DNA from: CAYVIB01 sp964451365
Lineage (GTDB): Bacteria; Pseudomonadota; Gammaproteobacteria; Pseudomonadales; Cellvibrionaceae
Assembly (NCBI GenBank): GCA_964451365.1
Contig: CAYVIB010000037.1
Location: 1 to 47,772 of the forward strand
Direction: 5' to 3'
Length of the DNA stretch: 47,772 bases
Part shown: positions 26,866 to 34,442 of the stretch, in pieces
How positions within the stretch are numbered: the first letter of the stretch is position 1
How the letters are laid out: every line of letters begins with the position of its first letter
Translations under genes and position numbers: made by a program
The notes under the pieces: model-generated
Databases searched by the model: none
Seen by the model: the letters and a program-made list of their open reading frames with translations, nothing else
What the model was told of the DNA's origin: nothing

Positions 26866-28128
26866 TTAGCCCGGCACGCGGCGGATATCCGCGCCCAGCA
26901 TCTGCAATTTTTCTTCGATACATTCGTAACCGCGGTCGATATGGTAAATCCGATCCACCACGGTTTCACCTTCAGCCACCAGACCGGCAATCACCAGGCT
27001 GGCGGAGGCCCGCAGGTCGCTCGCCATTACCGGCGCGCCCTTGAGCTTTTTCACGCCTTCGATAAAGGCGGTGTTGCCTTCCAGCGATATTTTCGCGCCC
27101 ATTCGGTTCAACTCGTGAATCTGGATCAGGCGGTTTTCGAAAATGGTTTCGATCACGGTGCCGGAGCCTTCGGCCACCGCGTTCATGGCGGTAAACTGGG
27201 CCTGCATGTCGGTGGGAAACGCCGGGTAGGGCGCGGTCCGAAGGTTGACCGCCCTGGTTCTGCGGCCGTCCATATCCAGTTCAATCCAGTTTTCGCCCAC
27301 GCGTATACGCGCGCCGGCCTCTTCCAGTTTAAGCAGCACAGCCTCGAGAATATCCGCCCGGGTCTCCCGCAATTTAATTCGTCCACCGGTAGCGGCCGCC
27401 GCGGTGAGATAAGTGCCGGTTTCAATCCGGTCCGGCATTACCGCGTAGGTACAGCCGTGAAGTTCCCTGACGCCTTCGATTTCCAGCCGGTCGGTACCCA
27501 CCCCTTTTATCCGCGCGCCCATGGCTATCAGGCATTCCGCCAGGTCGACGATTTCCGGCTCCCGCGCCGCGTTCTCCAGAATGGTCGTGCCGTCCGCCAA
27601 CACCGCCGCCATCAGCAGGTTTTCCGTTCCGCCCACGGTAACCTTATCCATTAAAAAGCGCGCGCCTTTCAACCCTTCGGGCGCCCGCGCGCGGATATAA
27701 CCGCCATCCACTTCTATGTGAGCGCCCATGGCTTCCAGGCCGCGCAGGTGGATGTCCACGGGGCGACTGCCGATGGCACAGCCGCCGGGGAACGAGACGT
27801 CCGCCTTGCCGTAGCGGGCCAACATGGGGCCCAGCACCAGGATCGACGCACGCATGGTTTTAACCAATTCATAAGGCGCGGCAAAGTCGTCGATAGTGGT
27901 CGGGTCGATCTCGACACACATTTTTTCGTCGATAGTCACGCCCACCCCCATGCAGCGCAGCAGCGCCAGCATGGTGGTGATATCGTTCAGGTGCGGCAGG
28001 TTGCAGATGTGCATCGGCTCGGATGCCAACAGCGCGGCGGCGAGAATGGGAAGACCGGAATTTTTGGAACCGGAGATTTTGATCTCGCCTTTCAGGCGCG
28101 ACCCACCTTGAATAATCAGCTTGTCCAT
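26866..28128 (-). CDS. murA: UDP-N-acetylglucosamine 1-carboxyvinyltransferase
   Basis: A 420-residue MurA, the first committed enzyme of peptidoglycan synthesis and the fosfomycin target. Lys22 and Asn23 in SKNSGLP and the active-site Cys117 in PGGCAIGSRPVD are present, so the enzyme is expected to be fosfomycin-sensitive by this residue. Full length is normal. It follows ibaG by 21 bases, the conserved ibaG-murA pair, and precedes hisG by 16 bases. Confidence 0.98.
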   Translation of the reverse strand: MDKLIIQGGSRLKGEIKISGSKNSGLPILAAALLASEPMHICNLPHLNDITTMLALLRCMGVGVTIDEKMCVEIDPTTIDDFAAPYELVKTMRASILVLGPMLARYGKADVSFPGGCAIGSRPVDIHLRGLEAMGAHIEVDGGYIRARAPEGLKGARFLMDKVTVGGTENLLMAAVLADGTTILENAAREPEIVDLAECLIAMGARIKGVGTDRLEIEGVRELHGCTYAVMPDRIETGTYLTAAAATGGRIKLRETRADILEAVLLKLEEAGARIRVGENWIELDMDGRRTRAVNLRTAPYPAFPTDMQAQFTAMNAVAEGSGTVIETIFENRLIQIHELNRMGAKISLEGNTAFIEGVKKLKGAPVMASDLRASASLVIAGLVAEGETVVDRIYHIDRGYECIEEKLQMLGADIRRVPG

Positions 28129-28149
28129 AGGTTTTCTATGCGGGAAAAA

Positions 28150-28392
28150 TCAGGCGTGCTGCGCCGCCCATTCGGCGGGCGTGTAGGTTTTCATGTGTAC
28201 CGCGTGAATGGCGCCGCTGGCAATGGCGTCATCCAGGACGCTGTATACGAGTTGCTGTTTTTTCACCGCGTTCAGCCCTTCAAATGCCGGGCTGACAACA
28301 ATCAGGTTGATGTGGCTACCGTCGATAGCCACCATCACCTCGCTGTCGGGAATCGCTGATTCGAGCTTTTTTTGAATTTCGTCGGGTTGCAT
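28150..28392 (-). CDS. ibaG: IbaG, BolA family protein
   Basis: An 80-residue BolA-family protein, likely acting with monothiol glutaredoxins in iron-sulfur handling or acid response. The core DGSHINLIVVSPAFEGLNAVKKQQLVY, in pieces, and the ending VHMKTYTPAEW fit IbaG/YrbA. I chose the ATG at 28392 (MQPDEIQKKLES); no strong ribosome site is visible and a longer frame upstream is less natural. It precedes murA. In E. coli mlaB lies between mlaC and ibaG; here a terminator lies there instead. Confidence 0.93.
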   Translation of the reverse strand: MQPDEIQKKLESAIPDSEVMVAIDGSHINLIVVSPAFEGLNAVKKQQLVYSVLDDAIASGAIHAVHMKTYTPAEWAAQHA

Positions 28393-28461
28393 GCTTGAAG
28401 AAAGCCCTTTGTTGGTCAGGCGAAATCGCTGGGTATGGAATCGCCGGGGCGATAGTTTAAT

Positions 28462-28486
28462 AAAAAAGCGGGTGCATCGCACCCGC
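28462..28486 (-). terminator. Strong intrinsic terminator after mlaC
   Basis: A perfect 8-bp stem GCGGGTGC/GCACCCGC (28468-28475 and 28479-28486) with a 3-base loop is followed on the minus strand by TTTTTTATT. It lies about 25 bases beyond the mlaC stop and separates mlaC from ibaG. Confidence 0.9.
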
Positions 28487-28509
28487 TTTCGGTGGCGAAG
28501 GAAAAAGAA

Positions 28510-29166
28510 TCAGCTTTGCGCGCCGGTCGCCTCACTCTGGCTGGCCCAGTTTTTAATGGTGCTGTTCAGGTCGCCGTTATTTGCCTTCATCGCCTGGGCG
28601 AACTGGCTGCGCAAGGTTTTACCCAGGTTTACCCCATCCAGCACAACGTTGATCAGCTGCCATTGGCCGCCTTCGCGCTTGCCGAGGGTGTAGGCCACGC
28701 GGTTTACACTATCCGCCGAGGTGATTTTCTGTACCACCGTGGCCTTGCCGGAGGTGGGTACCTCGCCTCGCGGCGGTTCCACTTCAATCTTCAGGTTAGC
28801 AAAATTCGCCATGCCCTTGGCATAGGTTTCAACCATATCTTTCCTGAAGGTTTCGACAAAACTCTTCTGTTGTTCCGGTGTTGCCTGGTTCCAGTAGGAC
28901 CCCATGACAGCGCGGGCAATAAACTGGAAATTGACCGCCTCGTCCAGAATAGCCTGCACATCGGTATAGTACTTCTGCGGATTCTGTTTGATGACGTCAC
29001 GCTGGGCTTCCACCAGGTTCATCAATTCGGTGGTCACCTGCTCGACCAACTGATGGGGAGTCGCGTCGGTTTTGGGCGCGGATTTTTCCGCCGCCTGGGC
29101 AAACACCGCCGAGGCAAAAGCTACGGTCGTGAGAATAAACAGGGTTTTAATCAGGGAAACCTTCAC
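28510..29166 (-). CDS. mlaC: MlaC, periplasmic phospholipid carrier
   Basis: A 218-residue MlaC (Ttg2D) homologue, the periplasmic shuttle of the Mla lipid-transport system. A signal peptide runs to about residue 23 (SAVFAQAA). Typical segments are YYTDVQAILDEAVNFQFIARAVMG, FRKDMVETYAKGMANF and KREGGQWQLINVVLDGVNLGKTLRSQF, given in pieces. The start is GTG with GAGGAG 9 bases upstream. Unlike the usual mlaFEDCB operon, no mlaF, mlaE or mlaD gene precedes it and no mlaB follows; it has its own terminator and is divergent from yrbG. Confidence 0.93.
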   Translation of the reverse strand: MKVSLIKTLFILTTVAFASAVFAQAAEKSAPKTDATPHQLVEQVTTELMNLVEAQRDVIKQNPQKYYTDVQAILDEAVNFQFIARAVMGSYWNQATPEQQKSFVETFRKDMVETYAKGMANFANLKIEVEPPRGEVPTSGKATVVQKITSADSVNRVAYTLGKREGGQWQLINVVLDGVNLGKTLRSQFAQAMKANNGDLNSTIKNWASQSEATGAQS

Positions 29167-29407
29167 AGTCTTTATCTCCTCAGTAAATGTCTGACGGCAG
29201 CCTCCCGCCGTTCGCCTGCGAGAATATCAACCGGATTATGAACAGAAGCTGACTTTTGCCAGCGGCCACTATACCATTGCGTCGCGTCTTAATTCACACA
29301 ACCAGTTGCATTGGACAGGCAGTTTATCGTGCATACTCCCGCAGGCCGCGTATTTTACCTACATTTTCCAGCCAAACCAGCCGCGGTTTTTAGGAACAGC
29401 GCACACT

Positions 29408-30400
29408 ATGCCTGATTCGATTCCGTCCGCGGGGCTCGCTGCCGCCGCCATTTTGGGCGGCTTTGCCGGCCTGGTGTGGAGCGCGGACCGGTTTGTGGCC
29501 GGCGCGGCGGCGATTGCAAGATCATTCGGGGTGGCGCCGCTGGTTATCGGTCTGACAATTGTTTCCTTCGGTACTTCCGCACCCGAAGTAATGGTCTCGC
29601 TTAGCGCCGCCATCAAGGATGCCGGTCAGCTCGCCGTGGGGAATGCCATCGGCTCCAATATCGCCAACATTGCATTGGTGCTGGGCGTAACGCTGCTGGT
29701 ATCCGCCATTCCGGTTCAAAAACATCTTTTGCGCCACGAACTGCCGGTGCTCTTATTGGTGACTGCCGCCGCCGGCATTTTTCTCCACGACCATGCGCTG
29801 GCTCGCTGGGAAGCCGCCCTGTTTCTGCTCGCGCTGGTGCCGGTTGTTTTTTTCCTGGTGAAGTCGAAGCGGGCTGAACTCACCCCCGGCGAAGTTGCCG
29901 AAGAAACGGAGGAGATTCCCGAAATATCGCGGGTTGCCGCGCCACTGTGGTTCATTGCCGGGCTTGTAATTCTGATCATCAGCGCCGATATTCTCGTCTG
30001 GGGTGCCAAGACAACGGCCACTCATTTCGGCGTGAGCCAGTTGATCATCGGATTGACCGTGATAGCAATCGGCACCAGCCTGCCGGAACTGGCTGCCTCG
30101 GTTATGAGCGCGCTGAAGGGCCATCACGATATTGCGGTGGGCAACATTGTCGGTTCCAATATTTTTAACCTGATGGCGGTTATGGCCATACCAGGCGTTA
30201 TGCAGCCACTGTTACTGGACGACAAAGTATTCGCCCGCGATTATCTGGCGATGCTGGGTGTTACCATGTTGCTCGCGCTGGCTGTCGCTGCAAAACTGCA
30301 CTCCGCCAAGGAGGTGGAACAGGTGCGTTTGGGGAAACTGATCGGCGTTGTACTGTTAACTCTTTATATGGCGTATATGGCTCTGCTCGGGTTGACGTGA
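29408..30400 (+). CDS. yrbG: CaxA/YrbG-type calcium:sodium (cation) antiporter
   Basis: A 330-residue CaCA-superfamily exchanger with about 10 membrane helices in two inverted halves. Each half carries an alpha repeat: SFGTSAPEVMVS with GNAIGSNIANIALVLG, and AIGTSLPELAASV with GNIVGSNIFNLMAV. I chose the ATG at 29408 (MPDSIPS), since the longer upstream frame adds a non-membrane leader not typical of the family. It is the first gene of the yrbG-kdsD-kdsC-lptC-lptA-lptB series, as in E. coli, and is divergent from mlaC. Confidence 0.93.
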   Translation: MPDSIPSAGLAAAAILGGFAGLVWSADRFVAGAAAIARSFGVAPLVIGLTIVSFGTSAPEVMVSLSAAIKDAGQLAVGNAIGSNIANIALVLGVTLLVSAIPVQKHLLRHELPVLLLVTAAAGIFLHDHALARWEAALFLLALVPVVFFLVKSKRAELTPGEVAEETEEIPEISRVAAPLWFIAGLVILIISADILVWGAKTTATHFGVSQLIIGLTVIAIGTSLPELAASVMSALKGHHDIAVGNIVGSNIFNLMAVMAIPGVMQPLLLDDKVFARDYLAMLGVTMLLALAVAAKLHSAKEVEQVRLGKLIGVVLLTLYMAYMALLGLT

Positions 30401-30498
30401 TTTAATTCGAAAAATTTCCAGCTACAAAAAGAACAGCGGTCGGACAGACATTTGTTTTGCCGACTGATGTTTGGCAAATATTTATTTGGATCGTATAC

Positions 30499-31470
30499 AT
30501 GCACCAGTTCGATTTTGTCCGCTCGGGCAAGCGCACCGTTACCATCGAACGAGACGCCGTCACCGAACTTGAACATCGGATTAACAGCGCTTTCGCCAGG
30601 GCCTGCGAGCTACTCCTCGACTGTAATGGGCGGGTTATTATCACCGGCATGGGCAAGTCCGGTCATATCGGCCGCAAGATCGCGGCGACGCTCGCCAGTA
30701 CCGGCACCCCTGCATTTTTTGTTCACCCGGGTGAAGCCAGCCACGGCGATCTGGGAATGATCACCAGCGACGACGTGGTAATTGCCATCTCCAGTTCCGG
30801 CGGCTCGCCGGAAATCGTTGCGCTGCTGCCGCTGCTCAAACGCAAAAAACTGAAAATGATCGCCATGGTGGGCAAGGCCAATTCAACACTGGCACAGGCG
30901 GCGGATGTGGTGCTGGATATCAGTATCGCCGCCGAGGCCTGTCCACTCGACCTGGCTCCCACATCCAGCACCACCGTCACGCTGGTAATGGGCGATGCCC
31001 TGGCCATTGCCCTGCTTGAGGCGCGCGGGTTTACCACCGAGGATTTCGCCTATTCCCACCCCGGCGGCATACTCGGCAAAAAACTGCTGCTAAAGGTGGA
31101 GGATGTGATGCACGCTGGCGGCGAGGTACCCCGCGTACTGCCCGATACCCCCCTGCTGACGGCGCTGGCGGAAATGACACAGAAAGGCTTCGGTATGACG
31201 ACCGTGGTCGATGAAGCCGATCACCTGCTGGGTATTTTCACCGACGGCGACCTGCGCCGCTGTATCGACCGGCGCCTGGATGTTAATAAAGCACTGGTAA
31301 AAGAAGTGATGACACCGAGTCCGCGAACCATTCGCAAGGATTCCCTGGCCGCGGAGGCGCTGAACAAAATGGAAACTTACAAAATTACCGCACTGATAGT
31401 GGAAGACGGCAACGGTTCGCCCGCCGGAGTCCTTCATATGCACGATTTGTTGCGCGCAGGGCTGGCCTGA
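30499..31470 (+). CDS. kdsD: Arabinose-5-phosphate isomerase
   Basis: A 323-residue KdsD, converting ribulose-5-phosphate to arabinose-5-phosphate for Kdo synthesis. The SIS domain (about 35-180) shows VIITGMGKSGHIGRKIA, FFVHPGEASHGDLGM and ISSSGGSPEI. Two CBS domains follow (about 205-320, with VMTPSPRTI). The ATG at 30499 gives MHQFDFVRSGK, matching E. coli KdsD; a TTG 14 codons upstream is unlikely. The stop overlaps the kdsC start by one base. Confidence 0.96.
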   Translation: MHQFDFVRSGKRTVTIERDAVTELEHRINSAFARACELLLDCNGRVIITGMGKSGHIGRKIAATLASTGTPAFFVHPGEASHGDLGMITSDDVVIAISSSGGSPEIVALLPLLKRKKLKMIAMVGKANSTLAQAADVVLDISIAAEACPLDLAPTSSTTVTLVMGDALAIALLEARGFTTEDFAYSHPGGILGKKLLLKVEDVMHAGGEVPRVLPDTPLLTALAEMTQKGFGMTTVVDEADHLLGIFTDGDLRRCIDRRLDVNKALVKEVMTPSPRTIRKDSLAAEALNKMETYKITALIVEDGNGSPAGVLHMHDLLRAGLA

Positions 31471-32033
31471 TGACTGACTCCTCACTCGATACCGCCCTGA
31501 TTCAAAGGGCGGCAAAGATAAAATTATTGCTGTTGGACGTGGACGGCGTATTGACCGACGGCAAGCTGTATTTCACCAGCGACGGCATCCAGATCAAGGC
31601 TTTCCACACCCTCGACGGACATGGCATTAAAATGCTGATGCGCTCCGGAGTGGAGGTGGGCATTATCAGCGGCCGCGACAACCCGGCGGTGACCCGGCGC
31701 GCGGAAGAACTGGGTATTAAACTGCTGATCCAGGGCCGGGAAGACAAGTTCACCGCACTGGAAGAACTGCTGCGGGAATTCTCCTGCCCACTGGAAAACA
31801 TCGCCTACATGGGAGACGACTACCCCGACCTGCTGGTAATGACACGGGTAGGCCTGGCGCTGAGCGTCCCCAACGCCGCCGAAGGCGTTCGCCGCCACGC
31901 CCGCTGGCTTAGCGACAAGTGCGGAGGCGAAGGCGCGGTCAGGGAAGCCTGCGACATGATCATGAAAGCGCAGGACACATACGAAGACGCACTGGCGGCC
32001 TACATTCACAGCGAGCAACCGAACCGACAATGA
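31470..32033 (+). CDS. kdsC: 3-deoxy-D-manno-octulosonate-8-phosphate phosphatase
   Basis: A 187-residue HAD-superfamily phosphatase without a cap domain, releasing Kdo from Kdo-8-phosphate. The nucleophile motif is LLLDVDGVLTDG (Asp23, Asp25), with IISGRDNPAVTRR (motif II) and AYMGDDYPDLLVM (motif IV). Translationally coupled to kdsD and to lptC, whose ATG overlaps its stop by four bases. Confidence 0.97.
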   Translation: MTDSSLDTALIQRAAKIKLLLLDVDGVLTDGKLYFTSDGIQIKAFHTLDGHGIKMLMRSGVEVGIISGRDNPAVTRRAEELGIKLLIQGREDKFTALEELLREFSCPLENIAYMGDDYPDLLVMTRVGLALSVPNAAEGVRRHARWLSDKCGGEGAVREACDMIMKAQDTYEDALAAYIHSEQPNRQ

Positions 32034-32620
32034 CATTGGCGTTTAACCGAAGCCAGATTTATCTCCTGTTGGCGGTGCTGCTGATTGCCGCACTGCTGTA
32101 TCTGCGGGACTGGGAGAGAAATCCGCTGTCGATTCAACAGGAACCGGCGGAAGAAAACCTGCCCTACGCCGTCGCTCGAAACGCGGCCACCACGCATTTT
32201 TCGGAAGAAGGCGAACTGGAATACACTTTTGAGGCGAAGGTGCTCGAATACTATCGCGAGGAAGAGGAAGACAAACCAGCCACGGAATACACGCTGGTCA
32301 GGCAGCCGCGCGTCGTGCTCTACCTGGAAGACGAACCGTGGCGGATCATCGCCAACGAAGGCATGTATTCCGAACAGGAGAATAAACTCATACTGTGGGA
32401 CGATGTAAAAGTCACCCAAAGCCGGATCGCCGGCCAGGATACGGAACTGTTAACCTCGCGCCTGGAGATTTATCCGGCCCGAAAGCTCGCCGAAACCCGG
32501 GAGCCTGTTAAAATCACGTCCGCCTGGGGCGAGATAGATGCCGTGGGGATGCGGGCGGATTTGGCGGAAAGGAAAATTAAACTGTTATCCAAGGTTCAGG
32601 GCAGGCATGACCCGATTTAA
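32030..32620 (+). CDS. lptC: LptC, inner-membrane LPS export component
   Basis: A 196-residue bitopic protein. One transmembrane helix (about 9-25) is followed by a periplasmic beta-jellyroll with NAATTHFSEEGELEYTF, PWRIIANEGMYSEQENKLILWDDV, in pieces, and ITSAWGEIDAVGMRADL. LptC receives LPS from LptB2FG and passes it to LptA. The start codon at 32030 overlaps the kdsC stop (ATGA) and fits the family; longer upstream frames are out of place. It overlaps lptA by 14 bases. Confidence 0.94.
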   Translation: MTLAFNRSQIYLLLAVLLIAALLYLRDWERNPLSIQQEPAEENLPYAVARNAATTHFSEEGELEYTFEAKVLEYYREEEEDKPATEYTLVRQPRVVLYLEDEPWRIIANEGMYSEQENKLILWDDVKVTQSRIAGQDTELLTSRLEIYPARKLAETREPVKITSAWGEIDAVGMRADLAERKIKLLSKVQGRHDPI

Positions 32621-33137
32621 ACCGAGCAACATTCTAATGATTGTCATAATGCTGGGCTTGTTATCCCTGTCGAGGCAGCTGTTTGCGCTGCCGACCGACC
32701 GCGACCAGAGCGTTCTCCTGAACGCCGACGAAATTGAATTCGATGAAAAAAACCAGACCATCACCTACTCCGGCTCCGTGACCATGGAACAGGGAAGCAT
32801 GCGCATCAACGCCGACAAAATGGTGATTCACACCAAAAGCGACAAAGTGGTCAAGGTTATCGCCACCGGTTCACCGGCCCATTATCGCCAGATACCGGCG
32901 CTGGACCAGGAGCCCGTGCTCGCCAAGGCGAACCGGCTGGAGTACCAGGTGGACCAGGGAACGCTCCACTTGATTAACAATGCCTCCCTGGTGCAGGAAG
33001 GCACCAGCCTCAGCGGCAACCGCATCGACTACGACGTGAAAAAATCCATCGTGAAAGCCAGTAGTGACAACGGCGACGGCCCCAAAGAGCGGGTGCGCAT
33101 GGTCATCCCGCCCAAATCGATTAGCGGCCAGGAATAG
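32607..33137 (+). CDS. lptA: LptA, periplasmic LPS bridge protein
   Basis: A 176-residue LptA. A signal peptide runs to about residue 27 (RQLFALP), then the OstA-like beta-jellyroll with LLNADEIEFDEKNQTITYSG, VTMEQGSMRINADKM and LEYQVDQGTLHLINNASL. The last two bases of its TAG stop (33135-33137) are the first two bases of a 281-base inserted element. Without the element the same reading frame would end in TGA at the same place, so the protein sequence ending SGQE is unchanged. Confidence 0.95.
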   Translation: MTRFKPSNILMIVIMLGLLSLSRQLFALPTDRDQSVLLNADEIEFDEKNQTITYSGSVTMEQGSMRINADKMVIHTKSDKVVKVIATGSPAHYRQIPALDQEPVLAKANRLEYQVDQGTLHLINNASLVQEGTSLSGNRIDYDVKKSIVKASSDNGDGPKERVRMVIPPKSISGQE

Positions 33138-33416
33138 TGCTCCATCCACCTAATAATAACGGGTTCAGCGCTCCCGTGGTGTTCGGGGGCAAGTGGTGCG
33201 GCATACCGACGCCGTGCGCAGCAAATGGCAGCGTCCTTTGCAAGCACGGCAACGCCGCAGCCGGGCACCACGGGAGCGCCTTTCGGGTTGGCCTGTCAGC
33301 GCCCATAGACCGCGTTGCGCCTCTAGCGAAGGACGCTGCCATTCACTGTGAGTCGCGCCTTGCCATGAACGCTGACAGGCCAACTGAATCCATTATTATT
33401 AGGTGGATGGAGCACT
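33136..33416. mobile_element. 281-bp MITE-like element with perfect 24-bp terminal inverted repeats and interlocked internal palindromes
   Basis: The terminal repeats (33136-33159 and 33393-33416) are perfect over 24 bases; the left one begins AGTGCTCCATCC. No transposase is encoded. Internal inverted repeats are A 33168-33181 with A' 33266-33279 (14 of 14), B 33224-33241 with B' 33326-33343 (17 of 18), C 33287-33301 with C' 33370-33384 (15 of 15), and D 33211-33217 with D' 33244-33250 (7 of 7). The order A-B-A'-C-B'-C' means B/B' cannot pair together with A/A' or C/C' in a simple fold. The element fills the lptA-lptB junction exactly. Deleting 33136-33416 restores GAA TGA T ATG, a normal tight operon junction. 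No target duplication is evident. The mechanism and family are unknown to me. Confidence 0.85.
33409..33412 (+). promoter_or_regulatory. Ribosome binding site of lptB, supplied by the inserted element
   Basis: GGAG lies seven bases before the lptB ATG (33420) and is inside the right terminal repeat of the element. Any folding of that repeat with its left partner would sequester this site. Confidence 0.7.
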
Positions 33417-33419
33417 GAT

Positions 33420-34145
33420 ATGCCGCTACTGGAAGCTCATCACCTGGCCAAGAGCTACAAGGGCCGCAAAGTTGTTATCGATGTTTCACTCGCCGTCCGG
33501 GACGGGCAGGTTGTGGGGCTGCTGGGTCCGAACGGCGCCGGCAAAACCACATGTTTTTACATGATCGCCGGGATTATCAAAGCCGACCGGGGACAAGTGC
33601 TGATCAACAACAAGGACATCACCCGGCTCCCCATGCACGGTCGGGCGCGCGCCGGCCTCGGCTATCTGCCGCAGGAAGCTTCTGTATTCCGCAAGCTTAG
33701 TGTGGCGGACAATATTATGGCGATTCTCGAAACGCGGAAGGATTTGCGACGCCGGCAACGGATGGAAATATTGGAAAATTTATTGGAAGAATTTCACATC
33801 GGCCATATCCGCAACAGCCTGGGCATGTCCCTGTCCGGCGGCGAAAGGCGGCGGGTGGAAATCGCGCGAGCCCTGGCAACCGACCCCGCGTTTGTCCTGC
33901 TTGATGAGCCTTTCGCGGGCGTTGACCCGATTTCGGTCAGTGATATCAAGGAAATTATCCGGCAATTGAAAAATCGCGGGATCGGCGTACTTATTACCGA
34001 CCATAACGTTCGGGAAACCCTTGATATATGCGAAAAAGCCTACATTGTATCTGAAGGCGGCATCATCGCCGAAGGCGACGCAAAAACGGTGCTGAACAAC
34101 AAGAAGGTGCGAGAGGTTTATCTCGGCCAGCATTTCACTCTCTAG
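33420..34145 (+). CDS. lptB: LptB, LPS export ABC transporter ATPase
   Basis: A 241-residue ABC ATPase powering LPS extraction with LptF and LptG. Walker A is GPNGAGKT (36-43), the Q-loop is LGYLPQEASVFRKLSV, the signature is LSGGERRRVEIARAL, Walker B is FVLLDEPFAGVDP and the switch His is in ITDHNVRETL. The gene is separated from lptA by the inserted element, which provides its ribosome site. Full length, intact. Confidence 0.98.
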   Translation: MPLLEAHHLAKSYKGRKVVIDVSLAVRDGQVVGLLGPNGAGKTTCFYMIAGIIKADRGQVLINNKDITRLPMHGRARAGLGYLPQEASVFRKLSVADNIMAILETRKDLRRRQRMEILENLLEEFHIGHIRNSLGMSLSGGERRRVEIARALATDPAFVLLDEPFAGVDPISVSDIKEIIRQLKNRGIGVLITDHNVRETLDICEKAYIVSEGGIIAEGDAKTVLNNKKVREVYLGQHFTL

Positions 34146-34442
34146 CCACGGCAGGTCGCGTGATTACAATCAGCGCGGCCCGGCATGGCCATAGTCAATA
34201 AAAAAAGTCAACTCTTGGTTTGAATTGCGGCATAATCCTTGCTTGCAAGGCTCGTCCCGACTAAACTAGGAGTGCGACGAAGAAATATAGGCACCGCACT
34301 CTTGCCTTTTCGAAGCAGGAAATTGTGCCTCTCGAAGCGGAAGTTGCTCTCGTCGATTGGCGTACAGAATTGGGAAAGCTCTGTCTTAACGACCTGGAAT
34401 ATAAACTCACACCTAACCCAAAGGTAACGAAAGTTTAACTGT
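34146..34442. other. Gap and leader upstream of rpoN
   Basis: This 297-base gap between lptB and rpoN contains no convincing gene; a 62-codon frame at 34239-34427 has no ribosome site or recognisable motif. A CATAAT hexamer (34220-34225) may be a -10 element. A 7-bp inverted repeat GAGTGCG/CGCACTC (34270-34276 and 34295-34301) with an 18-base loop, then TTGCCTTTT, lies in the presumed rpoN leader and could be a regulatory hairpin. Confidence 0.4.

Noticed and set aside
33130..33422. Target-site duplication flanking the lptA-lptB element
   Set aside because: The flanks GGAAT and GATAT do not match, even after shifting the borders by a few bases.
34239..34427. 62-codon frame before rpoN
   Set aside because: No ribosome site, no motif, basic and Ser/Leu-rich random-looking composition; it lies in a presumed leader.
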